64,000 nucleotides of DNA from Proteus sp. FME41 (GTDB taxonomy: Bacteria > Pseudomonadota > Gammaproteobacteria > Enterobacterales > Enterobacteriaceae), in the NCBI RefSeq assembly GCF_014897315.1, contig NZ_JABUYL010000002.1:62001-126000 (forward strand). Reading direction: 5' to 3'. Below the pieces are notes generated by a model that was not told where the DNA came from, did not search any database, and was given only the letters and a program-made list of their open reading frames with translations. Position numbers and translations under genes: made by a program. This document shows positions 8,605-18,665 of the stretch, one piece after another (position 1 is the first letter of the stretch; each line of letters begins with the position of its first letter).

Positions 8605-10926
8605 TTAGTCCTTAGCCGCTAAACGACGTTGGCTTCTTATTTTCATTGCTCGCCAAATAAGAAGAGAGACAAGAATAATACCGATAATCGCAGCTAAACC
8701 AAGCCATATAGGATGTGATGCGAAGACGTACCAGATTTCTTCCCACCAAGGTAAGTAACCAACGTAATAGGTATCGCCAACACGTAAACTATTTACGCCA
8801 GACTCTCTGACTAACACCACTGAACCGTGCATTGCATCGCGCTTACCGCTGTCACTAATCGCTTCATTTAATAGTTTGTAACCTTGGGTACTATCCGCTA
8901 ATAGTGCGACAACACTACGTTGTGAAAAGAATGGTGATTGAAAACCAATAATCGCACCCATTGAACCTTTAGAGGTTAATGAAATTCGGCTATCTGGACG
9001 TTTATCTGTAGGCTGATAGTGGGTGTGGCTAAATATACTGATCTCACGAGAAGGTAATGTGATTTCGCTACGAGCCTTATCAACCAGCAGATTCATCTGT
9101 TTGTCATTATTGAGTGCGGGTGGAATAGTTCCTATCAGTAATAGATCTGCATCCCTTTTTTGCATCTCTTCTAATGAGTCTGTTAATGAAACATTCAGGG
9201 CTGGATAACCTGTTTGAGCACCTATATTCCCTGTTGAGATTAAAAGGGTTGATAACTGGGTCGGTGAAGGCTGTTGATTAACAAAAATTAATGTTTCGGA
9301 AAGGTCAGCATAACGGCTAAAAGGGAAGCCTGCGTGGCTGAAAACTCTCAAATCAGGCAGCGCAATATAGTGTCGATAATCCCCTGTAAAATTGAAACTT
9401 GATAAATCGTCAATGGCGACAGCGTTTGGAACAGGATGATAAGTAATACATTGTTCAGTTGAACCGCCAGGAATAGGGTTAGTGTAATCAAATGCAAACG
9501 TAATTTGGTTACGCTCACCTAATTTTACGGCAGGGATATTCAATAAGTTTTTATGTTCAATCCAACCTTGAATAAGCGGTAAATAAGCAATAATAAGGTT
9601 GTCTTTTTTATCTTTTTCAAGAGGATAGGCTTTAATAAAGTGATCGTTGACTAAAATAGACATACGCGAGTCATCTTGAAATGCAGGTGCGGTATAGCGA
9701 TAACGCAATTGCATTTGTAACCCAGTATTATTAAACATAAATAAATCAGGCGGTAATGTCATATTGAGTGTAATCGGATTGGGTTTTAATCCTCGTGACT
9801 GTAATTGGCCTTCATAGTCTTGTAACATATTAAAATAAATAGGTTTATTTAATTGTACCCATTTTGGCGCATCATAAGGCTCACGAGGGATCAGTTTTTC
9901 TACTTCATCAATAGTGACGGTATTGCCTCTGAAAATAACGTGTCCACGAGCGATCCCATTAACAGCCGTGATCAAATCATTATCATCACGGCCCATAATG
10001 AGGAGCTGTTTGATATAAGGGTTTGTTGGATGTGTCAGCATTTCGATAGTGGGTGCTTTAACATCAGCATGCTGTTTTAAAAATTCAGGTTTTTGTTTAT
10101 TAGTGGCAAAAATAATACTGTGTTGATTCGGCAATGAATCGTAATAAACAGGGTAGTTTTGCTGACGCCAATCGACTTGAGTCCCAAACCAAGAAGTGAG
10201 TATAGCGGCGGCTTTCTGTTGTACTAAATTAGGCGACTGGCTGAAAACCATTGGCAGGGTTAATGACCCAAAATCACGACTATCAAAGAATGGCTCTGGG
10301 AAGTTTGCTAATTCATTGCTTAAACGTAATGATTGAAAAGTGAGGTTCAATTGGCTGCTTTTACTCACATCAAGCCACAGTGTGGTATTGGCTTGGTTCT
10401 CACAAATTTCACGATAATGGCCAATAAAAGAGAGTTTTATATGGTTAAAATCTTGAATAAATAAAGGATCAATTGGTATCGTAATTTGGTTTTTCTTACC
10501 TAAATCTTCCTGTTTTAGGGTAATAACTCCCATCAATTCATCATTCAAATAAACATTAAGATGAGATTCCACAGGAAGTAGTGACGGAGACGGTGTAAAT
10601 TCTAAATCGAGAGTGGCTTTTGAAACATATTCATCACTACGTACACCAAATTCTAAATAACCATCAGGGCTCACTCCCGTTAAATGAATAGCGCCATAGC
10701 TTGGTGCCGTATCCGCAAATTTAAGGATTTTTTGACGAGCAGAAGGCGTTATATCATTTGAGGGTAATGGTATATTAACAGGCGTTGTTTGAGTCGTCGC
10801 GTTAGGTGTTGCTTCAGTTATCGCCACGGTAGGCTCTGAAGTATTTGTTTGCGCTTCTTGCGTTTCATCTCCATAAACTGAAGATGTGAGCATAAATAAG
10901 GCAAGTATGATAAAACGTTTTTTCAT
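8605..10926 (-). CDS. bcsB: Cellulose synthase regulatory subunit BcsB
   Basis: BcsB is the periplasmic, membrane-anchored partner that guides the nascent glucan from BcsA towards BcsC. The 773-residue protein has a signal peptide (MKKRFIILALFMLTSSVYG), a proline- and threonine-rich linker, two carbohydrate-binding plus flavodoxin-like repeats, and a C-terminal transmembrane anchor (IWLGLAAIIGIILVSLLIW) followed by a basic tail. That architecture and length match BcsB. It lies 59 bases after bcsA and directly before bcsC in the operon. Confidence 0.93.
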   Translation of the reverse strand: MKKRFIILALFMLTSSVYGDETQEAQTNTSEPTVAITEATPNATTQTTPVNIPLPSNDITPSARQKILKFADTAPSYGAIHLTGVSPDGYLEFGVRSDEYVSKATLDLEFTPSPSLLPVESHLNVYLNDELMGVITLKQEDLGKKNQITIPIDPLFIQDFNHIKLSFIGHYREICENQANTTLWLDVSKSSQLNLTFQSLRLSNELANFPEPFFDSRDFGSLTLPMVFSQSPNLVQQKAAAILTSWFGTQVDWRQQNYPVYYDSLPNQHSIIFATNKQKPEFLKQHADVKAPTIEMLTHPTNPYIKQLLIMGRDDNDLITAVNGIARGHVIFRGNTVTIDEVEKLIPREPYDAPKWVQLNKPIYFNMLQDYEGQLQSRGLKPNPITLNMTLPPDLFMFNNTGLQMQLRYRYTAPAFQDDSRMSILVNDHFIKAYPLEKDKKDNLIIAYLPLIQGWIEHKNLLNIPAVKLGERNQITFAFDYTNPIPGGSTEQCITYHPVPNAVAIDDLSSFNFTGDYRHYIALPDLRVFSHAGFPFSRYADLSETLIFVNQQPSPTQLSTLLISTGNIGAQTGYPALNVSLTDSLEEMQKRDADLLLIGTIPPALNNDKQMNLLVDKARSEITLPSREISIFSHTHYQPTDKRPDSRISLTSKGSMGAIIGFQSPFFSQRSVVALLADSTQGYKLLNEAISDSGKRDAMHGSVVLVRESGVNSLRVGDTYYVGYLPWWEEIWYVFASHPIWLGLAAIIGIILVSLLIWRAMKIRSQRRLAAKD

Positions 10927-10985
10927 TATTGTTACCCATGATCTTATTGTTTATTAATAAACTCCCAAAAAACCGAGTTTTTCCT

Positions 10986-13571
10986 TCAAGACTGATGAAA
11001 TATTTGTGAAACATTAACGCGTTGAGGGAGTAATGATGAAAGCCACAGCAAAAATAGACCGAGTACGCGAAATATGGCGTAAATAAAGTAAGGGGCGCGT
11101 TTTAGCAGCATGTTATAGCCTTGCATACTGATATAAATGATGTTTTTAAGGCTACTTAACGGTCTATCAACAGGTAGTTCATGTTGCCAATCAGCCCAAG
11201 TATCAGCCCGCTCAAATGTACAAGCGGTAAAATCAATTGCTTTTTGAGTTGTCATTTCACACAGTTGCAATCCGATAATTTGCCCATCAATACGTGAAAT
11301 GCTGGCTTTAAAAGCATGCTCACGCTGATTTTGGCTTAGCAATAATGTGATATTTTCGTTTTGAGATAGAGAAAGGCTAACATTACTAGGTAATTGAATA
11401 GCACAGCTGTTATCAGAAAAATCATAGAGATAGCATCGGTACAGTGAACCGTTATTTAATAACAGCATGGCAGGAGCTTTAATGCGAACTCGAGGGAAGC
11501 GACGCTGTTGCTTCGTTTCTACAGATACTGCAATAGCGACGCCGAGTAATACAAGATTATAGCAAACCCAGAGTAAACACATGACGATAGCCCAAGCTTC
11601 ATCAGGATCACCTGTTGTAATGCGCCAAAAACCAAACAAAATCCCCAGTAAGTTTAAGTTAAGAAAAATTAAGTAGGGACGGTTGATTTTCCAATCGACA
11701 AAACCTTCTTCCATAACGCCCCCTTTTTCAGTCACGTTAAATGTCCCTTTGTGAGGTGAAAAAAGGGTGCTTAATACAGGGCGAGTCGTGTACCACGCTA
11801 AAATAGTTTCATAGACTTCTCCCCAAAATGAATGGCGATAAGCACCTTGCAATTTCGCACTAGCCAGAGATATATGGATTAAATAGGGCACAACATATAA
11901 AGCAATGGCGATAGCGGGGGCATAAATGATATAAGCGCGAAAAATAAGAAATGTCAGTGGTGCCAGTAAGAAAATCATACGGGGAATGCCAGAGAAAAAG
12001 TGCAACATGGCATTTAAGTAGCAAAGACGTTGAGGGAGAGTCAGTCCTTTACCAAATAAAGGGTTATCAAGGCGAAATATTTGCACCATGCCTCTCGCCC
12101 ATCGAATACGTTGGCCTATATGTGCGGACAATGATTCTGTTGCGAGTCCTGCTGCTTGAGGAATACGAATATATGCAGATGTCCAACCATGACGGTGTAG
12201 GCGTAATGAGGTATGAGCATCTTCTGTTACTGTTTCAACGGCAATTCCCCCAATTTCATCTAAGGCCGTACGACGTAAAACAGCACAAGAACCACAGAAA
12301 AACGCAGCGTTCCAAGTATCGTTACCGTCTTGAACTAACCCATAAAATAATGTGCCTTCATTGGGTGTTTCACGGAAATTACCTAAATTACGTTCAAAAG
12401 GATCGGGTGAGAAAAAATGGTGAGGCGTTTGTACTAGCGCCATTTTTTCATCTTTTAAAAACCATCCCATTGTGAATTGTAAAAAGGAACGTGTTGGAAC
12501 GTGGTCACAGTCAAAAATCGCGACGAATTCGCCGGAGGCTAGCGTTAACGCATGATTAATATTACCCGCTTTAGCAAAGTCGTGTTTTTCACGTGCGATA
12601 TAACGAATACCAACTTCTTGTGCAAATGCTTTAAATTCAGGGCGATTACCATCATCAAGTAAATAAATCGTCAATTTATCTTTGGGCCAATCTAGGTTTA
12701 AGCTGGCATAAATTGTGGTTTTAACGACTTGTAAGTCTTCATTGTAGGTAGGAATAAAAATATCAACACTTTGCCATTGTGTAATATCTTCAGGCATAGA
12801 AACGGGTTTACGATGAAGGGGCCAAATGCATTGCATAAAACTAAGAAATAGCACACACCATGCATAAGTTTCAGCAAGTAAAAGTAGCAAACCACAAAAT
12901 AAACTGAAATTATCAACCCAATAAAGCGTTGATTGATAACGCCACCAGATATATCGACACGCAATGGTGAGCGCCAACATAATCATTGCGATTGAAGCAA
13001 AACGACCAGAAATATCACGAATAGCTAAGGCAACTAACCAAAGAACAATGACAAAAACAAATTGGAAAGTCAGGTCAAAAGGCTGAGTAATACTCAATAA
13101 AATAAAGAAGATAGCTAAAATCGCAATAACAGAGTAGAGCAAGTATTGCCAAATAGGTGTCGTTTTTTTCTTATGTTCAATAATTTCAATGGCGATAGGC
13201 GAAACATGAACAAAGAATTTTTTGTATAGTTTTCTGACATAGGAAATAAGCTGAGTTGGTTTTTTTACCAATAACTGCGCAATGTAGTGACAAACTAGCC
13301 AAAAACTTTGTAGTAAATAGCGCACAGGATCGAAAACCTTAGGGCAACGAGGATCAATATGAGGAAATAACGCACGTTGTTTTCTGGCTATTTTTCGCCA
13401 AAATGGCGATTCCATACGTAAAAAAAACCACATAATGCCCATAAATAGCTCGCTAACAATAGCTGCACTACGAGAAGCACCGTTATGGCGATAAAATTTG
13501 TAATAACGAATAAGAATATGTTGTGCTGCACTCTTTTCTATTTTATTCGTGGCATCGGAAGATGATGGCAT
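10986..13571 (-). CDS. bcsA: Cellulose synthase catalytic subunit BcsA (UDP-glucose, c-di-GMP activated)
   Basis: BcsA polymerises UDP-glucose into beta-1,4-glucan and threads it through the inner membrane. The 861-residue protein has N-terminal membrane helices, then a GT2 domain with all core motifs: D306-D307 in LLDDG, D354-C355-D356, the catalytic-base motif T-E-D451, and Q487-R-I-R-W491. More helices and a C-terminal PilZ domain follow. The PilZ RxxxR motif is R690 to R694. The second PilZ motif reads DFSDNS, so the usual final glycine is serine. The bcsQ stop and bcsA start overlap by one base. Confidence 0.95.
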   Translation of the reverse strand: MPSSSDATNKIEKSAAQHILIRYYKFYRHNGASRSAAIVSELFMGIMWFFLRMESPFWRKIARKQRALFPHIDPRCPKVFDPVRYLLQSFWLVCHYIAQLLVKKPTQLISYVRKLYKKFFVHVSPIAIEIIEHKKKTTPIWQYLLYSVIAILAIFFILLSITQPFDLTFQFVFVIVLWLVALAIRDISGRFASIAMIMLALTIACRYIWWRYQSTLYWVDNFSLFCGLLLLLAETYAWCVLFLSFMQCIWPLHRKPVSMPEDITQWQSVDIFIPTYNEDLQVVKTTIYASLNLDWPKDKLTIYLLDDGNRPEFKAFAQEVGIRYIAREKHDFAKAGNINHALTLASGEFVAIFDCDHVPTRSFLQFTMGWFLKDEKMALVQTPHHFFSPDPFERNLGNFRETPNEGTLFYGLVQDGNDTWNAAFFCGSCAVLRRTALDEIGGIAVETVTEDAHTSLRLHRHGWTSAYIRIPQAAGLATESLSAHIGQRIRWARGMVQIFRLDNPLFGKGLTLPQRLCYLNAMLHFFSGIPRMIFLLAPLTFLIFRAYIIYAPAIAIALYVVPYLIHISLASAKLQGAYRHSFWGEVYETILAWYTTRPVLSTLFSPHKGTFNVTEKGGVMEEGFVDWKINRPYLIFLNLNLLGILFGFWRITTGDPDEAWAIVMCLLWVCYNLVLLGVAIAVSVETKQQRRFPRVRIKAPAMLLLNNGSLYRCYLYDFSDNSCAIQLPSNVSLSLSQNENITLLLSQNQREHAFKASISRIDGQIIGLQLCEMTTQKAIDFTACTFERADTWADWQHELPVDRPLSSLKNIIYISMQGYNMLLKRAPYFIYAIFRVLGLFLLWLSSLLPQRVNVSQIFHQS

Positions 13572-14308
13572 TATGACTGTCCTTCTTTCCTTTCAAATAA
13601 CGGAAAACACCACTGAGCCAGTTGTGTTATTTCCTCAACTAACATGCAATTAGCTCGGTAATCATATAAAGGTAAACGTGAAGCGCAGGCTTCTAATGAC
13701 GCTTCATCTCGATGAAGAACAACAGGGCATAATGGAAATTGTGTTGTTTGCCAAAATTGATAGAAATCTTGGTGAACTTGGCTAGTTGCACGAAATTGAT
13801 TAATAAGGATATATTCATTTTTAGCAAATTCATGCTGATTAAGGCGAATATGACAGTTACTTTCAGCCATCACGACAGTGAAAAAAATAGCCGCTTTTTC
13901 TATCCATGGAGTGAAAATGGCATCTTGTGTATGTTGTAAATCCATTAAAATAATGGCATTAGGATGCAACTGGGTAAATGTGGTTAGAAAATGATTAAAA
14001 TGCTGTTTTGCTGAAAATGATAATTGTAGAAGTAAATTATCCTTCAGATTAACCAAACCAAAAGGTAAAACATGGTAGCCTGATTGATAGTGAAAAATAC
14101 TATCCTCTATAGGGGTTTGTGCTAATAATGCCTGACTTAATGTGGTATTTTTTTGCTGTGCTGGAAAATAAAAAGGCAAAATATTTTCAGTACAATTATC
14201 AATAATTAGTACTTCTTTATTTTGTTGGTTAAATTGCCGAGCAAGAGCAATTGCAGTGGATGTTGTACCCACTCCACCTCGAAGCCCTTTTAATACAATA
14301 AGTGGCAT
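13571..14308 (-). CDS. bcsQ: Cellulose biosynthesis ParA/MinD-like protein BcsQ
   Basis: BcsQ is a cytoplasmic SIMIBI-class NTPase that joins BcsR and BcsE in assembling the synthase complex. The protein starts MPLIVLKGLRGGVGTTS, close to E. coli BcsQ, including the GTT replacing the usual GKT of the P-loop, which is normal for BcsQ. ILINQFRATSQVHQDFYQFW and LHRDEA also match. I choose the ATG at 14308 because TGAGG lies 7 bases upstream and the start aligns with E. coli. An ATG four codons earlier (14320) overlaps the bcsR stop as ATGA and is an alternative. It overlaps bcsA by one base. Confidence 0.92.
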   Translation of the reverse strand: MPLIVLKGLRGGVGTTSTAIALARQFNQQNKEVLIIDNCTENILPFYFPAQQKNTTLSQALLAQTPIEDSIFHYQSGYHVLPFGLVNLKDNLLLQLSFSAKQHFNHFLTTFTQLHPNAIILMDLQHTQDAIFTPWIEKAAIFFTVVMAESNCHIRLNQHEFAKNEYILINQFRATSQVHQDFYQFWQTTQFPLCPVVLHRDEASLEACASRLPLYDYRANCMLVEEITQLAQWCFPLFERKEGQS

Positions 14309-14316
14309 AGTTAGCC

Positions 14317-14508
14317 TCATTTAGTTATGTAATTAAATGCATTAAGTAATGGCCAGCGATAAATAATCATACTGTTTTCTTCTTCTTTATTAATATCCTT
14401 ATAGTGATAGTTGTTTAGTGAAAATAAAATTTTTAATTTATTAATGTCTTTATTTAGATTATTTTTTCCTATTTTTATATTTGAGTTAATGAAACTTTCA
14501 TTTTTCAT
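14317..14508 (-). CDS. bcsR: Cellulose biosynthesis protein BcsR
   Basis: This 63-residue protein is the first gene of the bcs operon. Its C-terminal half contains DINKLKILFSLNNYHYKDI and RWPLLNAF, which match the DI-LK-FSL--Y-DI and RWPLL pattern of E. coli BcsR as I recall it. BcsR stabilises BcsQ and the secretion complex. The N-terminal third is very rich in Asn, Lys and Ile and diverged. The gene contacts bcsQ directly, which supports the call despite its small size. Confidence 0.85.
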   Translation of the reverse strand: MKNESFINSNIKIGKNNLNKDINKLKILFSLNNYHYKDINKEEENSMIIYRWPLLNAFNYITK

Positions 14509-15370
14509 TCTAATAATCTCCTAATAAATAATAAATAAATTTTCATCAGGTTTAAAAAAAACTGATAAGCAGCGATTAATTAACTACTGTTGCGATTCAT
14601 TTAAGTTCTCTATTTTAGAGTATGCTTTAAAATCTATTATTTCAATTACGTAAAGGTACATAAAAATAGAAATTAATTTCTATATTTTTATGGACGATAA
14701 TCAAAGGGTGTTTTTTCTAAAATAAAATTTTTATATTTTAAGTTTTTATTTGTTAAATAATGATAAGAAAGTATGAATAAAAAATAGAGGAATAAAAAGA
14801 AGTGTAAATTAGTTGTTTATAACAATATATTAAAATATTTAATTCCGATGATCATTATTGTATATTGATCTCCATCACTTTTAACGGAAAGATCGTTTTT
14901 TGATTATCCTTTGTTGATTAATTATGTTCTTATATTAAGTGAGTTGTTTTTAAATTCGAATTTATGTTTAAGGTTTGTTATTAATTGTTATTTATGTGTG
15001 GTTTGTTTTGTTTTTGTTTCGAAATATAAAAATAAGATAACTCTGTGTTTCATTATTTAATGTAAATAAAACGCCATTTTTAAAAATAGAAGCTATTATA
15101 TAAATAGAAAATCGAGTGTTTTCTTTTAAATCCAAATTTAATAAATTGGATTTCATTATTAGTCTCCTTTTATATAAGAGGCCAGTTTTTACTGGTGAGT
15201 TTTCTTTTTTATTAATTTTTATTTAAGGGTTTTTACTAAGTTTAAAATAATTATTCTCTTATATGTAAGATTTGTAGTTAATTAAATATCGTAAGTAATA
15301 AAAAAACAGATATGAATAATCATATAACTGTTGAATTTGATTTATTGATACTAATGAGTAGGAAATCAAA
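14509..15370. promoter_or_regulatory. Very AT-rich divergent spacer between bcsRQABC and bcsG
   Basis: This stretch of about 860 bases separates the divergent cellulose transcripts. It is extremely AT-rich and has no reading frame I can recognise as bcsE or bcsF. It probably contains both promoters and H-NS-type sites, but I cannot place them with confidence. A 20-codon frame starting at ATG 15312 overlaps the bcsG start codon as ATGA and could be a leader peptide. Confidence 0.5.
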
Positions 15371-17119
15371 ATGAACAAGTCTAATACAACCCAGTTCGAT
15401 TTTTTACATTACTGGCATGGGTTGGGAGCATGGAATTTCTATTTTTTACTGAAGTTTGTTTTACTTTGGTATGGTTATTTAAATTTTGATGCTTTTAGCA
15501 ATCTACTTTTTCTTGCCTTTTTATTGTTCCCGTTACCAAAAAACAGTTGGCATAAAATACGTAATTGGATAGCTATCCCTATTGGGTTAGTTTTATTTTA
15601 TCACGATACTTGGTTACCCAGCTTTTCAACGGTATTAGCACAAGGTGGACAGCTTAAACAGTTTTCGTTTGATTATCTTGTGGAGTTAACTGTTAATTTT
15701 ATCAATATAAAAATGATTGGTGTCGCCTTTATTTTACTGGTGGGATACCTTTTTATTGAGCAGTGGGTAAGGGTTTCGGTCTTTATTATTGCGGGAGTCT
15801 TATGGCTAAATATCGGTGGATTTACACATTTTTCACAAAGTATGGTGCCTGAGGTTTCAGCCAATAGTTTTACGCCAGAAAATGACATTAATGCTGAAAA
15901 AAGGACTGCGTTAGCAAATGCAACAGAAGCACCGTCTGTATCAGTTGAGCCTCTGGTTGTTCCTGAAGAAGTCACAGCGATTAAACCTGCAGAATCAACA
16001 CCCGCCAATTCGTTTTATCCACCACAAAAACAGAAGGTTAACAATAAAGCACTTGATGATTGGTTAACACAATTCTATGGCTATGAGAAAAAACGGGCGA
16101 CACCATTTCCCGCCCAGTTATCTGCGAATGCTCAGCCTTTTGATATCTTAATCATTAATATTTGCTCGCTTTCAACTGCGGATACTGCCGCTGTTGGGTT
16201 ACAAGAACACCCTATTTGGGGCAACTTTGACGTATTATTTAGTCACTTTAATACAGTCTCTTCTTATAGTGGCCCCGCATCATTAAGATTATTACGATCA
16301 AGTTGCGGACAAACTCACCATTCTGATTTATATGATCCTGCCGATACACAGTGTTTGTTAATGGATAATTTGTCTTCATTAGGGTTCGTAAAGAAACTTG
16401 TACTCGATCACAATGGAAAGTTTGGTAACTATCTTCAAGAAGTTCAGCAACTCGGAAATCTTAATATCGCTTTACAAGATCAAGAAAATCTTTCTCATCA
16501 AATTACCGCTTTTGATGGTACTAAAATTTACAACGACAAAGAGACATTAGAGCGTTGGTTGCAAGCTCGCGAGCAATCAAAAGAGAGTCGCAGTGTCACC
16601 TTTGTGAACTTAGTCTCATTGCATGATGGTAACCGCTTTGTGGGTGAAAATAACACGGCCGATTATGGTAAGCGAGCCACAACACTATTAGATAATTTAG
16701 ATAACTTTATGAATGAGTTGGATAAAAAGGGAAGAAAAGTCATGGTGGTGATTATTCCTGAGCATGGTGCTGCCTTACAAGGTGATAAAACGCAGATGTC
16801 AGGATTAAGAGATATTCCAAGCCAAAGCATTACAACTGTGCCTGTTGGTGTTCGTTTTACCGGAATAAAAGACAGAGCACAATTTTATCCTCCAGTGATT
16901 GTTGAAGAGCCAAGCAGCTATTTAGCTATTTCTGAGTTTATTTCTCGTAATGTTAATGGTGATATCTTTAATCAATCTGCTATTGATTGGAATGCAATAG
17001 CTAGCGAATTACCTCAAACAGCCAATGTTGCGGAAAACCAAGCAACCATTGTGGTTGATTATCAAGGTCAGTCTTATATTAAGTTAAATGGAGGGGAATG
17101 GATTAATTATCCTAACTAA
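15371..17119 (+). CDS. bcsG: Cellulose phosphoethanolamine transferase BcsG
   Basis: BcsG attaches phosphoethanolamine from phospholipid to cellulose in the periplasm. The 582-residue protein has four or five N-terminal membrane helices (to about residue 155), a Pro/Thr/Glu-rich linker, and a periplasmic alkaline-phosphatase-fold domain. The zinc site of E. coli BcsG is conserved at a constant offset of 22: Cys265 in INICSLS, nucleophile Ser300 in SYSGPAS, and Glu464-His465 in PEHG. The C-terminus ending GGEWINYPN also matches. It is the only gene of the bcsEFG operon present, with AGGA 8 bases before the ATG. Confidence 0.95.
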   Translation: MNKSNTTQFDFLHYWHGLGAWNFYFLLKFVLLWYGYLNFDAFSNLLFLAFLLFPLPKNSWHKIRNWIAIPIGLVLFYHDTWLPSFSTVLAQGGQLKQFSFDYLVELTVNFINIKMIGVAFILLVGYLFIEQWVRVSVFIIAGVLWLNIGGFTHFSQSMVPEVSANSFTPENDINAEKRTALANATEAPSVSVEPLVVPEEVTAIKPAESTPANSFYPPQKQKVNNKALDDWLTQFYGYEKKRATPFPAQLSANAQPFDILIINICSLSTADTAAVGLQEHPIWGNFDVLFSHFNTVSSYSGPASLRLLRSSCGQTHHSDLYDPADTQCLLMDNLSSLGFVKKLVLDHNGKFGNYLQEVQQLGNLNIALQDQENLSHQITAFDGTKIYNDKETLERWLQAREQSKESRSVTFVNLVSLHDGNRFVGENNTADYGKRATTLLDNLDNFMNELDKKGRKVMVVIIPEHGAALQGDKTQMSGLRDIPSQSITTVPVGVRFTGIKDRAQFYPPVIVEEPSSYLAISEFISRNVNGDIFNQSAIDWNAIASELPQTANVAENQATIVVDYQGQSYIKLNGGEWINYPN

Positions 17120-17177
17120 CTTTTTATAGGAAACAGTTTCATCATAAATCTATGTTCTCGTTTTCTCCTTTTGAGAT

Positions 17178-17203
17178 CCCCGTATTGATTGCGGGGTTTT
17201 TTT
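17178..17203 (+). terminator. Terminator after bcsG
   Basis: CCCCG (17178-17182) pairs with CGGGG (17192-17196), followed by seven T residues. It lies 58 bases after the bcsG stop. Confidence 0.85.
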
Positions 17204-17231
17204 ATGGAGTTTTTTATCTAAAAAGACCAAC

Positions 17232-17261
17232 AAAAAACCACATCTATAAAAGATGTGGTTT
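17232..17261 (-). terminator. Terminator after metK
   Basis: On the minus strand a perfect 11-bp stem AAACCACATCT/AGATGTGGTTT (17235-17245 and 17251-17261) is followed by a T-run. It lies about 33 bases beyond the metK stop. Confidence 0.85.
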
Positions 17262-17293
17262 ATCAAATAATCAATAACGTGATGTAACAAGTG

Positions 17294-18451
17294 CTAGGCT
17301 TTTAAACCGGCGGCTTCACGTAAGATTTCAGCTTTGTCTGTTGCTTCCCACGGGAATTCAGGACGACCAAAGTGACCGTAAGCTGCTGTTTTTTGGTAGA
17401 TTGGGTGCAGTAAATCTAACATTTGAATTAATCCATAAGGACGTAAGTCAAAGAATTCACGCACTAACAAAATCAGTTGTGATGCAGGTACTTTTTCTGT
17501 GCCAAACGTTTCTACCATAATCGAGGTTGGTTCAGCTACACCGATTGCGTAAGATACTTGGATTTCACAACGATCAGCTAAACCTGCAGCAACGATATTT
17601 TTAGCAACATAACGTGCAGCATAAGCAGCAGAACGGTCTACTTTTGAAGGATCTTTACCTGAGAAGGCACCGCCGCCATGACGCGCCATGCCGCCGTATG
17701 TATCAACAATAATTTTGCGACCCGTTAAGCCGCAGTCACCCATTGGGCCACCAATAACAAAACGACCTGTTGGATTAATGAAGTATTTGGTTTGCTCATT
17801 TAACCATTCTATTGGTAGAACAGGTTTAATGATCTCTTCCATTACGGCTTCATGCAGATCTTTTTGTGTAATGTCTTCAGAATGCTGAGTTGATAATACA
17901 ACTGCATCAATGCCGACAATGTTGTTATTGTCATATTGGAATGTAATTTGGCTTTTTGCGTCAGGACGTAACCAAGGTAAGGTACCACTTTTACGAACTT
18001 GGGCTTGGCGCTGAACTAAGCGATGAGCATAAGTAATAGGCGCTGGCATTAATACGTCAGTTTCATTCGTGGCGTAACCAAACATTAAACCTTGGTCACC
18101 CGCACCTTGTTCTAACGGATCTGCGCGGTCAACACCTTGATTGATGTCCGGTGATTGCTTACCAATGGCACTGATCACTGCACAGGAATTAGCATCAAAG
18201 CCCATATCGGAGCTGGTATAGCCGATTTCACGCACTGTTTTTCGTGTGATTTCTTCGATATCAACCCAAGCTTTGGTGGTAATTTCTCCGCCAACCATGA
18301 CCATGCCTGTTTTAACGTAAGTTTCGCAGGCAACGCGTGCTTTTGGATCTTGTTCTAAAATTGCATCCAAGACGGCATCAGAAATCTGATCCGCGATTTT
18401 ATCTGGATGACCTTCTGATACTGATTCAGAAGTAAAAAGGTGTGTAGTCAT
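17294..18451 (-). CDS. metK: S-adenosylmethionine synthetase
   Basis: MetK makes S-adenosylmethionine from methionine and ATP in the cytosol. The 385-residue protein has the family motifs [17 protein letters not shown] near the N-terminus, the ATP signature [15 protein letters not shown] near residue 115, and the glycine-rich phosphate loop [19 protein letters not shown] near residue 260. Length and start match the family. It is transcribed away from speA with its own terminator. The upstream region has a MetJ-box-like sequence. No anomaly was seen. Confidence 0.97.
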   Translation of the reverse strand: MTTHLFTSESVSEGHPDKIADQISDAVLDAILEQDPKARVACETYVKTGMVMVGGEITTKAWVDIEEITRKTVREIGYTSSDMGFDANSCAVISAIGKQSPDINQGVDRADPLEQGAGDQGLMFGYATNETDVLMPAPITYAHRLVQRQAQVRKSGTLPWLRPDAKSQITFQYDNNNIVGIDAVVLSTQHSEDITQKDLHEAVMEEIIKPVLPIEWLNEQTKYFINPTGRFVIGGPMGDCGLTGRKIIVDTYGGMARHGGGAFSGKDPSKVDRSAAYAARYVAKNIVAAGLADRCEIQVSYAIGVAEPTSIMVETFGTEKVPASQLILLVREFFDLRPYGLIQMLDLLHPIYQKTAAYGHFGRPEFPWEATDKAEILREAAGLKA

Positions 18452-18488
18452 TATATTTCGTTACCTTAATACAATCGGTTTAAGGATG

Positions 18489-18525
18489 GATGTTTTAACA
18501 TCTAGACGGCTAGTTTAGGTCTGTT
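18489..18525 (-). promoter_or_regulatory. Candidate MetJ operator upstream of metK
   Basis: On the minus strand the 8-mer AGCCGTCT differs from the MetJ box AGACGTCT at one position and is followed by two weaker tandem 8-mers, AGATGTTA and AAACATCC. It lies about 40-70 bases before the metK start. MetJ binds tandem 8-base boxes of this kind in front of met genes. I did not score it against a matrix. Confidence 0.5.
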
Positions 18526-18665
18526 TTCTCTTTAATTCCAGTTTTTTTTAATCAAATATAGGGGAAAAGTAGAATCCAATAGTTAATCTTATTTTTTGTT
18601 ACGCGTTATTTTCTGATGGCGAAAATTCAAAAATAAGAAAAAAAAGGTTTTTATGCATTTTGCTT

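Noticed and set aside
11951-12475. 174-codon frame antisense to bcsA
   Set aside because: It lies wholly opposite the conserved catalytic region of bcsA and its product has no recognisable feature; long antisense frames are common opposite conserved genes.
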